Part shown: positions 17,162 to 26,873 of the stretch, one piece after another
How the letters are laid out: each line of letters starts with the position of its first letter
Numbering within the stretch: position 1 is the stretch's first letter
From: Treponema primitia ZAS-2
GTDB taxonomy: Bacteria; Spirochaetota; Spirochaetia; Treponematales; Breznakiellaceae
Assembly (NCBI RefSeq): GCF_000214375.1
Contig: NC_015578.1
Location: 1,922,001-1,986,000 of the forward strand
Reading direction: 5' to 3'
Length of the DNA: 64,000 nucleotides
Translations under genes and position numbers: made by a program
Notes under the pieces: generated by a model
The model's input: the letters and a program-made list of their open reading frames with translations, nothing else
Database searches by the model: none
Told to the model about the DNA's origin: nothing

Positions 17162-20100
17162 CCTTACCCTGGTTCCTTACTGTGCCGACAGGCCTGCTAT
17201 TGTGTATACCCGGACGGTACTTATCAAGCCGGAAAGTACCGGAACCCTTACTGATTTGCCGCCGGGGGATCTGGTCATAACGGTAACAGTGGGGACGGGT
17301 ATAAAAAATTTGGGTGAAAACAGCATGATAGCGCCGGTGAGTTTTTATTACCGTACCAATACTCTTCTGGTGCGAAATGTGTATCAGGCGGAAAAAATTT
17401 GGGCGGCCCATGACGCTGCATTTACGCCCTTCACCGAAGAGATGTTTATCTACACAACTGCGGCCTCAAGCCGGGACCGGCGTCTGCCAAAAAAGGAAAG
17501 CGGCAAGTACGAAGTGACCCTGTATTTTACCGCCCCGGCAAGCAATACGGCCATGACCGACACCCCGAACAAGGTTACGATAGCGGATATTGCCTATGCG
17601 AACCTTGCCGGCGGGGAGACTATGAGTTACCGGAGAGAACAAACTTTTACCCTGACGGCTGCCGAAAACACGCTCAATTCCGCAGGGGCGGCCTACCTCC
17701 AGGCCAATTCGCTGACCGAAGCCTATAAGTTTACCTATACCTGGGATACGCCGCTCGATTCGGGGATTATCCGCTTAGTCGTGCTGCCTTACCGCGATAC
17801 AGGCACAGCCGATGTCTACACCGATGACGGGGATATAGCCCCCGATACCTGGGGAAACGCCGATGCGGAGGGGCGTTTTGTTACGGTGGTTCTGGATAAT
17901 GCTGCGCCTTCGGGAAGCGCAATCCTGAGCTTAAGCGGCTATGCGCCGCCTGTGGATAGTGATGGCGGGTATCCCCTTTACAACTATGGAACCAATAAAG
18001 AAACTATGACCCTCTCGGCGAATTTTAATGGCGTTGCCGATAACGGCAGTGTGGGGATTATTGCCGGTGGCGGCGTCCATGTACAAGCCCTGGACTATGG
18101 ACGACAAGATAAATCTGCAATGGAAGTATCAGATTGAAGTGTTGTCCGGGGAAGGGTCCTACGAAAGCGGGTGGTTCGGATTTAACGCAAGCGCGCCTGC
18201 GCTGGATTTATCGGGGGCAATACCCAATGCAAAAAACATAGTGCGGACTATCAGGCTTAAATACAAGGACAGTCTGGGCAATGAAAGCGGCTGGAATGAT
18301 TCGGGGGTGCGGGTCAGTTACTACGAGGCGGACTTATCCGCCATTAACGAATGGAGCGCGAAGTACGACGAAATCAACAATACCATCACGGTAAACTGGA
18401 CCATTCCCACGCAGTCCGATTTTGACCATACGGAATTTATCTACTCGGTGAACGGTGTAAGCCAGACGCCGATAAGCATTGACAAGCCGGGAAACAGCTA
18501 TACCTTTAGCGGGGTTCCCCATATCAGTACGGCGAGCCTTCCTGTTACGAACATCTACGGGTACACGGTACAACTTGAGGCCCACAGTCTTTCTTCGGGG
18601 AAAGATCCGGTGGTGGTAAAGATATGGAACATACCGAGGATGAGCGTGAGCAATACTGCCCCAGCGATAGAAGTAAGCACTGCCGCGGGCGACAGTAATG
18701 ATACTGACGGTACAGTAAGCCTTGCGAATATGAAGGTGAATAACGAAAGCAAGCAATATGTGCTGGTCAATGATATTGCCTTTGCGGCGGGCTGGACGCC
18801 TGTCGGTACGGGGGCTGATACAAAGGCCTTTCAGGGAAAGTTCTACGGCAACGGGCATACGATTACCGTGAACGGCATTTCGGCCAATGTACCGTATACC
18901 GGAATCTTTGGTTATGTAAGCGGGACAACGGCGGAGATCCGCGATCTTGAGGTACACTACAGCGCCGATACCACTGCCTGGGCAAGCGCAACGCACATAG
19001 GCGGCCTTGCGGGTTATGCCGGCGAGGGCGTAAAGATACGCAACGTAACGGTAAGCGGTGCGGGGGCGCTTAAATACTCAGGCAGCGCTGCTTCCTATAT
19101 GGGAGGAATTGCGGGAGAACTGGCCGGCAAGGGATCGCTTATTGAAAACTGCTATGGCGGCCTTCCTTTGAACCTTTCAGTCACCGTCACAGGCGATCAT
19201 CGTGTGGGGGGTATTGTGGGAAACCTTGATACCGCGGGTATTGCCGACTGCGTCTGGACGGCAAATCTTGACGTTCCCTCAAAAAGCGGCGGGACTTTGT
19301 ATGCCGGGGGTATCGCAGGGTATTTTACTTCAACAGCAACAGTAACGGTAACTGATACGGTAAACGATACGCCAAGGATAAAAAACGTCAGGGCGCGGGG
19401 TAACATCAGCGTTAAGCCTGACAATGTGATTACCTCTGTCGGCGGTTTAATCGGACAAGCGCAGGCCTCCGACAGCGTTATACGCCCGCTTATTGATGAT
19501 TCATCCTACGAGGGGGACCTTATCAATGTGGAATGTAAAGGTTCAGGGAATGATAATGTGGGCGGTATTGCCGGACAATTCGGCAAGGACGCCGATATTA
19601 CGGTCATCGGCCCGGTGATTACCAAATCCTTTTCACGGGCGGGGGAAATATGCTTCTCCGAGTTAGTCAATGGCTTTACCGCTTTGGGGGGATTTATCGG
19701 CGCTATGTACAACACCCAGATCGAGGGTTGTTATAGCGAAAGCCATCTGAACATGCCTAAAGCGGAAGCGGATAAGCTTTATGCCGGAGGGTTTATCGGG
19801 TATATGGAAACGGCTACCAGGACGCAGAGCAAAATTATTTCCTGCTACGCCGCCAACGTGGAGTTAAAGATTACCGGAAAGAGCCCGCGTGTCGGCGGCC
19901 TGATTGGATTTTCCTATGGTTCACTGGGTGCGGATGTAACCGTCAGCAGATGCTACGCCACCGGTTCCGTCAGTTCATTCGTCACCGGTTCCACTAATAC
20001 CGGCGGTCTTATAGGCTATGCGTCCAATACGGCCATCAGCGAATCTTGGGCTTCCGGCAATGTCGAAGCCAGAGGGCCGGATGGCAATAGCGGAGCTATA

Positions 20101-20580
20101 TACGCGGGAGGTTTGGTAGGCAATTTGGATAGGGGCTCAAATATTAAAAACTCTTACGCTCTGGAGGATGTACTGACAGACGACTCCTTTAGCTCTGGTA
20201 CGGGCAGCAAACCCTACGCGGGGGGCATCGTGGGTTACATGAACACGGCCTATGGGGTGTATAACAGCTTCGCTGAGGGCTTGGTAACGGCCCAGACGAA
20301 GTCCAGTTCAGCCGTGTACGCTGGAGGCATTGCGGGATACCGGAATAATGGGGACATACAGCACTGCGTTGCCCTGGGCGAAACTATTATCGCCAAAGGC
20401 ACAAGTACCTACAAAGCCGCTTCGCGGGTGTACGGCTATCCGGATTCTACCGACACCGTCTTGAGTGGCAATTACGCCCCCAGCGGAGGGCGTACTGATT
20501 TTACGGTCCGCAGCCCTTCGGCAACCGCATCGGTGCGGGGAGATATTTATGAAGAAGATGGGGTTTGGCTGGACGAATGA
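17151..20580 (+). pseudogene. GLUG-repeat surface protein, headless and frameshifted, with FecR remnant tail
   Basis: Residues from 17151 (frame to 18137) are beta-rich with no signal peptide. The frame then shifts by one base near 18090-18120, and from 18028 the other frame continues to 20580. The second part has a fibronectin-like stretch and at least eight GLUG units (HIGGLAGYAGEGVKI, YMGGIAGELAGKG, RVGGIVGNLDTAG, YAGGIVGYMNTAY). The last 35 residues (GRTDFTVRSPSATASVRG) are FecR domain sequence, not GLUG. So it lacks an export signal, has a frameshift and carries a fused remnant. A sequencing error at the shift cannot be excluded, but the missing signal argues for a true pseudogene. Confidence 0.75.
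20474..20541 (+). repeat. FecR-gene fragment at the end of the GLUG pseudogene
   Basis: This 68-bp stretch aligns with 16708-16776 of the intact FecR gene and encodes the same peptide core (TDFTVRSPS.TASVRG). Identity stops at GCGGGGA on the right. It marks a past recombination between two FecR-like genes, leaving GLUG and FecR sequence in one reading frame. Confidence 0.75.
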
Positions 20581-20696
20581 GGAAGATATGAATATTTTTG
20601 TATCGGTAGAAAAATTATGCGCTTTTTTTCTTTTCTTTCGGTGGGCGAAACCAGGAAACGGTTATATGTTCCTATAAATACATGAGGTGTATGTCA

Positions 20697-22453
20697 ATGT
20701 CTGACATCAAGATGTCTAAAAGAGCTTGCCGTATCGTTTTTATCACCATGCTCTCTTGTTCGGCCTTTGTCCGGCTTTCGGCCCTGGATCTTTCCTTGAA
20801 GCCCGGGGGCTTTGTCCTTATCCCTCTGGGGGACGGCAATAAGAGGGCGGTATGGGCTTCAACGAATACAAAAGTCCGGCAACAGGTAACCTGCAATTAT
20901 ATCGATTGGGCGGAGGCCTGGGGCTCTATTACTTTCCCCTGTCCCGGCTTTTTACGGCCCTTGATGCCGGCCTGGGTGCTTTTTGGGGCCAGGGGGAAAC
21001 CTCAAGGACAGCTGCGGGCTTATGGTATCGTTTCGGCGGGGAAGCGGGTTTCCGCTTTACCCCTGCTTTTACCCTGGCGGCGGACGTAGGGTGGCAGCAG
21101 TATCAAAACCCCGGCGACCGGGGCGGTGCATTTATGTCCGGCCTCTATGCGGGTCTTACGGCGCGTATCACCCTTGAACTCGGGGAGAAGTCCGGGAGCA
21201 ATGGGGTGGCGGCCTCTCTTACCCAGGACGGCGGGGTATACCCGGTTTTGCTTTCCTTGTATCAAAATAATGAAACAGGTAGCATTACGATACGGAACAA
21301 CGAGAACGCCGAAATCCGCGATGTGCGGGTAAGTTTTCGCGCAGGCCGGTATACTGCAAGCGAATACCAGTGCGGAACCATCAAACTTCTGGCAAAGGGG
21401 CGGAGCGCGGTGCTTCCGTTGTATGCGGATTTTTCCGGCGATATGTTACAGTTTACCGATTCCGGCAGGATTTTAGGCGAGATTGTGATCCGCTATTCTT
21501 TTTTAGGGAAGGAAAAAGAAACCCTGGCGGCAGCTTCGGTGCAAGTGTTGGAACGAGGCAGCTACCCCGATGGGGACGCCGCTTCCCTTGCAGCATTTGT
21601 GTCCCCCACATCGCCGGAAATTTTGGAGTTCTCCAAGAACGTGGCGGGCCTTGCACGGAATGAGCGGCGCACGGGGCTTAACGATAAAATGCAATTTGCG
21701 GTATGGCTCTTTGAGGGGTTGAAATCCTTTGGCCCTAACGTGAAGGCCGCCACAGATCCGGCAAATCCGGCGCAGCAGGCAGCGGTGCAGTTTCCCTCAC
21801 AGACCTTGGCGTACCAGGCAGGGACGGCGCGGGACTGGGGGCTGCTCTATGCCGCCTCTCTTGAAGCTTCGGGAATTAGTGCAGCCTTTATTCCCCTGGA
21901 CGAAACAAGCGAGGGCGGATTCATTGCTGCAGTGAATTTGGGGATTAGCGAGGCCCAGGCAGCTACCCTGTTTAACGGTTTAGACAAACTTTTGGTCATT
22001 AATGACACGGTATGGCTGCCCGTTTCCATGGGCAACCTTAACGCAGGGTTTGTCGCAGCATGGGATGAAGCGGCAGTGAAGCTGGGCGCGGTATTTGCGG
22101 CAGCAGAAACGGTTGACTTTATAATGCTCTCCGATGCCTGGGCGACTTACCCTCCGGCGCCTTTCCCAGCCTTTGGGGTAAAGATTGCAGAGGCCGATAC
22201 GGCGCTGCTGCGTACCGGGGCGGGGGCGGCGCTTACCGCGTACATTGCCAGGGATATACAGCCCCTTATTACCGCCGTCAATGCCCAAATCAGGCAATCG
22301 CCTGAGGCTGCTGGGCAGATTGCTGCCTTATATAACCGCCTGGGTCTTTTACAGATACGAGCCGATAATACATCTGCGGCGCGAGCCGCATTTCAAAGGG
22401 CTGCGGATATGGGAAACGAAGCGGCGAAACGGAATCTGGAAAATTTGAAATGA
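20697..22453 (+). pseudogene. Barrel/transglutaminase-like protein, frameshifted and without catalytic Cys
   Basis: The signal peptide (MSDIKMSKRACRIVFITMLSCSAFVRLSA/LD) is in one frame. After about residue 50 the reading moves by -1 near 20848-20855, and the frame from 20852 is open to 22453. Domain order equals that of the next gene: a short barrel-like region, an Ig-like segment (ITIRNNENAEIRDVRVSFRAGRY) and a transglutaminase-like domain. Where the next gene has GGDCDD the sequence here reads GTARDW, so the nucleophile is lost. A C-terminal TPR-like pair (IAALYNRLGLLQIRADN) is extra. It could be read from ATG 20852 but would then lack export. SD-like GAGG is at 20684-20687. Confidence 0.7.
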
Positions 22454-24159
22454 AAAAAAACTATAAACCCGTGAACCACGCCAACAGCATTACTTTTTTT
22501 CTTTTGTTCGCGCTGTTCGGGTCCTTGGTGGTTACTTCTCCTCTTTTCGCTGAAAGCGAATTTAAGCTGCGCCTTGCGCCGCGGCTTATGGTTCCTGCAG
22601 GATCTTCTTATTTTGATCCGGGATTCGGGGCCGCCGCAGCTTTTGACTGGGATTTTTTACAATGGTCTTTGCCGCCCCGCTTAGGCAGGGATGTAAGTTT
22701 TGGTGTGTTTGCCGGAGCCGCTTATGCAAGCATAGCGGCAGCGGCCAATGGAAACCTCACCATGATTGAGGGCAAACTTGGCCCTTCCCTGCTCTGGCGG
22801 ATTTCTGACCGCTTGACCTTTGGGCTTGATGCAGGCGCAGGGGTGTATAACTATTCTTTTAATGGGACAAGCGCGGTGAAGCCCCTTGCGGGCCTGGGGC
22901 TTTCGGCATATTTTCATCTCCTGCCTTCCCTTTCACTTTACACCGAAGGGGGCTATACCTGGCACGGCTTTTCGGATACCCAAACGATCCACGGTATAAA
23001 CATCGGCCTTGGGCTGTCCCTCAACCTGGGGGAAATACTCTGGTCCCAAACACGGGTAAGTGGGGAACGGTTAAGGCAGGAACTGATTTTCCCGGTGTCT
23101 TTTGCATGGTACGAGAAAAACAGCATTGCTTCGGTTCGGATCACCAATAACGAAAAGAACGCCATTACCGATCTTCGCCTTTCCTTTATGCTGGAACGCT
23201 ACATGAACCAGGACTATCAATTTGCAACCCGTACACGCCTCGGCCCCGGGGAAAGCGCAGAATTTCCGGTAACCGCCCTATTCAATGAGACCATGCTCGA
23301 CCTGACGGAAAACATAAACGCCAATACCCGGATTACCCTAGAGTATAGAAGCCTGGGCGCAAAAAAAACAATGAGCTTCCCGGCATTCATGACCATATAC
23401 CACCGCAACGCCTTTACCTGGGACGATGACCGCCGCGCCGCTTCCTTTGTGTCCGCCAAAGATCCGGCAGCCGCCTACTTTGCCAACTTTACTGCCCAGG
23501 GTGTGGAACGCTTCCTGCGGGAAAACCCCAGCCGCTTTAGTGCGACCCCAAAAAACATACTGCTTGCCGCTGCCTTATTTGAAACCTTGAATTTATACGG
23601 TATAAATTATGTGGTGGATCCCTCATCGTCATTTATCGAACTGTCGGAAAACGCCTCCGCTCTGGACAGTTTGAATTACCCCTACCAGACCTTGTTCTAC
23701 CGGGGCGGTGACTGCGATGATCTTTCGATTTTATTCTGTTCCCTCCTTGAAGCCTTAGGGATTGAAAGCGCCTTTGTTACGGTGCCGGGGCATATCTATA
23801 TTGCCTTTGACGTCGGTGTGTTGCCGGAAGACGACGCAGTAAATAAGGGGCAACCGGTGAAGGGAGCAATTGAACAAGAGGGGCGCTTGTGGCTTCCAGT
23901 GGAGATTACCATACCTCATGGCGGCTTCCTGAACGCAGTGGAAATTGGGGCGCAGGAGTGGAATGGTGCAGGCGGCGCGGAAGATACCGGCGGCGGGGAT
24001 CAGAGCGGCATACGCGCTCTTTACCCCATGGGGGAATCATGGCAGGTATACCGGAGTGTGAGCGTTCCGGGGGCCGGAGACCGGATGCCTGAAATGCCCG
24101 ATGAAGAGGAAATTCTCCGGGCCTTTGCAGATTCAATGACAAAGTTTATTAGAAAGTAA
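22450..24159 (+). CDS. Exported transglutaminase-like protein with barrel-like N-terminus
   Basis: Signal peptide to about residue 34, then about 160 residues of alternating strands like a small outer-membrane barrel, an Ig-like segment (ASVRITNNEKNAITDLRLSF) and a transglutaminase-like domain. The catalytic region reads YRGGDCDDLSILFCSLLEALGIESAF with the nucleophile Cys, and GHIYIAFDV supplies the His. It overlaps the preceding stop by 4 nt (22450-22453). The fold is used by cysteine proteases and cross-linking enzymes; the substrate may be one of the surface proteins here. It is the intact partner of the degraded paralogue upstream. Confidence 0.8.
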   Translation: MKKNYKPVNHANSITFFLLFALFGSLVVTSPLFAESEFKLRLAPRLMVPAGSSYFDPGFGAAAAFDWDFLQWSLPPRLGRDVSFGVFAGAAYASIAAAANGNLTMIEGKLGPSLLWRISDRLTFGLDAGAGVYNYSFNGTSAVKPLAGLGLSAYFHLLPSLSLYTEGGYTWHGFSDTQTIHGINIGLGLSLNLGEILWSQTRVSGERLRQELIFPVSFAWYEKNSIASVRITNNEKNAITDLRLSFMLERYMNQDYQFATRTRLGPGESAEFPVTALFNETMLDLTENINANTRITLEYRSLGAKKTMSFPAFMTIYHRNAFTWDDDRRAASFVSAKDPAAAYFANFTAQGVERFLRENPSRFSATPKNILLAAALFETLNLYGINYVVDPSSSFIELSENASALDSLNYPYQTLFYRGGDCDDLSILFCSLLEALGIESAFVTVPGHIYIAFDVGVLPEDDAVNKGQPVKGAIEQEGRLWLPVEITIPHGGFLNAVEIGAQEWNGAGGAEDTGGGDQSGIRALYPMGESWQVYRSVSVPGAGDRMPEMPDEEEILRAFADSMTKFIRK

Positions 24160-24288
24160 AAGAAGGCCAAATTCAGAGAATTTTTAGCTTACGGTATGCG
24201 AAGGACCAGGCGGAAAAAGAGAGGGCAACGCCGGGACTGTAGGCGAAAAATGTCGATATATCTTCGTCTCCAGCGCATTAAAAGAAAA

Positions 24289-24690
24289 TTATTTTTTTAC
24301 TAGCTGATATGTTCTGTTTTTATTGGCGCCGATTTTTTCCAGAATACCGGATACACTTAATTTTCCTAATATTTCCTTTGTCTAGGACAAAGCTTTGCCG
24401 GTTAAACTACTAGCTGTTTTTGCATCAATTTTGCCGTTTTCTTTGAGATACGGAAGTATTAATTCTAAGAAATTCTCTTCCGCCGGGGATAATTTATCGC
24501 CGGTTTTAATATCCGCTACGGTCAACAAAACGGTGGTCTTAAAGATGTCTCCTTCCAACAATTCCGGTTCGCTGCCGGAATAGATTTTGGTATATTTATA
24601 GAGGTTCCTTACCCCGGAACCTAATTGGTCGGCCAAGCCGATGTTTACAAAAAATCGGGCTAAAATTGGATTCTTTGGATAATCAGCCAT
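24289..24690 (-). pseudogene. C-terminal fragment of an AlbA_2/HATPase-type transcriptional regulator
   Basis: The peptide YPKNPILARFFVNIGLADQLGSGVRNLYKY is the conserved C-terminal part of the AlbA_2 (divergent AAA_4/HATPase_c_4) family, followed by a winged-helix tail. The reading has an in-frame TAG at 24382-24384, after which the same frame continues with TKEILGKLSVSGILEKIG to a TAA at 24289-24291. The N-terminal two thirds are missing; the sequence switches abruptly to integrase coding at about 24690. A remnant of an older island. Confidence 0.75.
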
Positions 24691-24830
24691 TCCTGGGCTA
24701 TGGCAGATGCTTTCATTTTGTCCGATGTTCCTGTGCACCGGGTTTTTTCTTGTTTTTTTGTAATTGGGTCCATAAAAATGGCATACCAATTACCCCCGGG
24801 TTTCCGCTGCCGCAAATAATAAAGGCGCAT
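24660..24830 (-). pseudogene. N-terminal fragment of a tyrosine integrase
   Basis: Begins with AAAGGAG and ATG 24828-24830 and reads MRLYYLRQRKPGGNWYAIFM, matching in style the start of the intact integrase at 56806-58161 (MRRFYLHKRGSVFYAEL). It breaks off after about 50 residues where the AlbA_2 fragment begins. Its start lies about 85 nt from the att repeat at 24916, the same arrangement as the intact integrase and its tRNA, so it is the integrase of an earlier island in the same tRNA gene. Confidence 0.75.
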
Positions 24831-24915
24831 TTTTTACTCCTTTTGTACAAAGTTTTGTACATCCGAAGAAAAACACGCCTTTTGTGGTGGTAGTGCTTTT
24901 TACACCAAATCACAT

Positions 24916-24995
24916 TTCCTTACAACGTAAGGAATTAACTCACTTTGGGGAGTGAAGGATTCGAACCTACGAAGGCGTAGCCAACAGATTTACAG
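24916..24995 (-). repeat. Left attachment repeat (displaced tRNA-Tyr 3' end)
   Basis: Identical to 58262-58341 except one base (T/C in ACAACG[T/C]AAGG). Identity ends exactly at the anticodon stem, a usual crossover region for tyrosine integrases. From 24996 to 25228 no gene is seen; the stretch holds TTGGTC/TTGACC-like short repeats that could be integrase arm sites. Confidence 0.88.
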
Positions 24996-25228
24996 GGCCG
25001 CCTGCGCCTCAATCTTTAGTGATAATTGTAAATCACAAATGAAATTAAGTCAATCACCATTGGTCTAAATTGGTCATAATTGACCTAAATTTTCTCATAC
25101 CGTTTCTCACAGGTGTAGAAAAACTATGAGAAAGCAGAAATTGTACTCTACCGATAGCCTCATTTCTCACCGGCGTAGATTGCTGCAATAATTCAATGTT
25201 CTATATCAGTAATTTCAACAACCTTACC

Positions 25229-25483
25229 CTATGCCCATTCAGCAAGCTCCCGGTCTAAATCTTCAGGGTCATAATTAATAACCGGAATATTCTGAACGGC
25301 AAGGAGAGCAGTAAAATCATAGAGGCATATTCCGCAGAACTCCGCCCCCTGTCCAAGGGTCAGCTTGCCCTGCTGATACATCTTTGTAGCGTATTCTTTC
25401 CGCATTGACGAGACAACCTCATCCATGGACATATTCAACGAAAGCCATAAATCATCGGAAAACAATATGGCTGCCTGCGGCAT
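25229..25483 (-). CDS. UPF0175 family small protein
   Basis: 84 residues. The C-terminal half fits UPF0175: YATKMYQQGKLTLGQGAEFCGICLYDFTALLAVQNIPVINYDPEDLDREL. UPF0175 proteins are thought to be antitoxin-like DNA-binding proteins and often precede a PIN-domain toxin. Here only a few codons follow before stops (25195-25228), so the partner is missing. GGGGAGG stands before the ATG. The promoter region upstream (25512-25715) is shared in sequence with that of the DUF3696 ATPase gene. Confidence 0.8.
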   Translation of the reverse strand: MPQAAILFSDDLWLSLNMSMDEVVSSMRKEYATKMYQQGKLTLGQGAEFCGICLYDFTALLAVQNIPVINYDPEDLDRELAEWA

Positions 25484-25511
25484 ACTGAACCTCCCCTACT
25501 GGGCATACCAT

Positions 25512-25715
25512 AAATTTATCATGTTTTGGCTCAGGTTGCAAGGCAGGTTGATAATTCTATATAGAGAAATAGTATTAGCAAAATTATCAGGGAAAATTTA
25601 CAGTTTTCAGGACAGAGAGACCTAGCAAGCCTCCATCGTAGAAATCTACGGCAATCCCCGCCGGATGTTCTAGTCCTGAAATAGATGGGGGTCTGAAGGG
25701 CAAATTTGAGGGATC
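25512..25715 (-). promoter_or_regulatory. Promoter module, copy 1 (before UPF0175)
   Basis: On the minus strand: -35 TTGCAA (25536-25541), 17-bp spacer, -10 TAAATT (25513-25518), about 30 nt before the start codon. Upstream of the -35 lies a conserved block with the perfect inverted repeat TTTCAGGAC/GTCCTGAAA (25605-25613 and 25673-25681) enclosing CGTAG/CTACG (25637-25650). The same layout recurs at 28784-28944 before another gene. 25716-25808 shows nothing. Confidence 0.6.
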
Positions 25716-25808
25716 TTTGACTACTCCGGATATATAAAATACCAGTATATGATAATATTAGTCATGTATTTGGATTTACCTTAACGGCATACATGACCAC
25801 TTCCACGC

Positions 25809-26873
25809 TTACGTATAACTCACCCTCTTATCCGATTGCCCTTCCTTCAAGTGATCGAGAGCTAAGGATAATTCAACAATTTCATCATGGCATCTCCAAT
25901 AATGCATTCGAAAATTTGCATTAAAACGGCACCGCCAATACCTGTCTTTTCCACGAATACGCGGACGTCCTTTTTCATCATCCATAGGTTCATCGTTATC
26001 TACTGCAAAGCCATTATTCTTTTTTATAATAACATCAAATATTTGATTCGCAGAACACCCTTTTTTCACTATTTCAATACACCCTTGAAGAAACTCACTT
26101 CCAATTTTTACCTTTAATGGTTGATTTAATAAGTCTACAATTGTAAAAATGTCTTTATTGTTTTTTTCATTTTTGAATTGATAATTTCTAATTTTAATAG
26201 CCATATCAAAATCAGAATCACTAATATTCATATTAAAAAAATCATCAAAAGTAATTGCATTTAATACTTCTGACAAATTTGTAAATATTTTAATTTTTTC
26301 TGAAATATCCTGAGGAGGTTTAATATTTTCCATGTTTTCAAGCAAACTAAGAAAACGAGTGATATGAGCGGATATTTCAATTTCCTCGCAATATTTTTTA
26401 TTTAATAAGAGATATTGATCGCCAAATTTCATTTTGCAATATTTTTTAATAAAAGCTATCATACTAACAGAATAGATAAAATTATTTTTTAATGCTTCAT
26501 CATAATCACTATATATGCTATTTGGTAAAATATTTGTTCTATCGAGTTTGTCAACGGTTAGCTGGAAATATTCTTCAAGCCATAAATTAGGGTTGAATAA
26601 ATCATTAACAGCTTTAATAATTTCCTTATGGGGAATTTGCTTATTTCCATAAGTGTCAATGAGATTCCAGAGGACTTCATCAGTTGGATATATTCCTATA
26701 TTTTCCAGAATTTTTTTTGCATCTTGGCTCAAACACAATGAAATCCAATCTTCCGGCAGTAATTGCGAAAGATTTATAATCATATCAAAATACAAATTTG
26801 CCTGTTCTCTGGTACATTCATTCGATATTGCTAATACTTCGGTATCTATTGTAATAGTAACAAGTTTATTCAT
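25809..26873 (-). CDS. Unknown protein, overlapping partner of the DUF3696 ATPase
   Basis: I do not recognise this 354-residue protein. It is AT-rich, mostly helical and acidic, starting MNKLVTITIDTEVLAIS. The last 60 residues (GRPRIRGKDRYWRCRFNANFRMHYWRCHDEIVELSLALDHL) form a basic, beta-rich segment that recalls small RelE-like RNase folds, but no active site can be claimed. Start ATG 26871-26873 lies inside the end of the ATPase gene (8-nt overlap), so the two are translated together and probably act as one system. A start at 26951 would overlap the ATPase much further and is less likely. Confidence 0.7.
   Translation of the reverse strand: MNKLVTITIDTEVLAISNECTREQANLYFDMIINLSQLLPEDWISLCLSQDAKKILENIGIYPTDEVLWNLIDTYGNKQIPHKEIIKAVNDLFNPNLWLEEYFQLTVDKLDRTNILPNSIYSDYDEALKNNFIYSVSMIAFIKKYCKMKFGDQYLLLNKKYCEEIEISAHITRFLSLLENMENIKPPQDISEKIKIFTNLSEVLNAITFDDFFNMNISDSDFDMAIKIRNYQFKNEKNNKDIFTIVDLLNQPLKVKIGSEFLQGCIEIVKKGCSANQIFDVIIKKNNGFAVDNDEPMDDEKGRPRIRGKDRYWRCRFNANFRMHYWRCHDEIVELSLALDHLKEGQSDKRVSYT

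Noticed and set aside
24916-24995. A second functional tRNA-Tyr
   Set aside because: Only the 3' part from the anticodon onward is present; the 5' half and acceptor 5' strand are replaced by unrelated sequence.
25512-25715. c-di-GMP (GEMM) riboswitch, suggested by the nested hairpins
   Set aside because: The conserved GEMM core is absent and the block lies upstream of the -35 box, so it would not be in the leader RNA.
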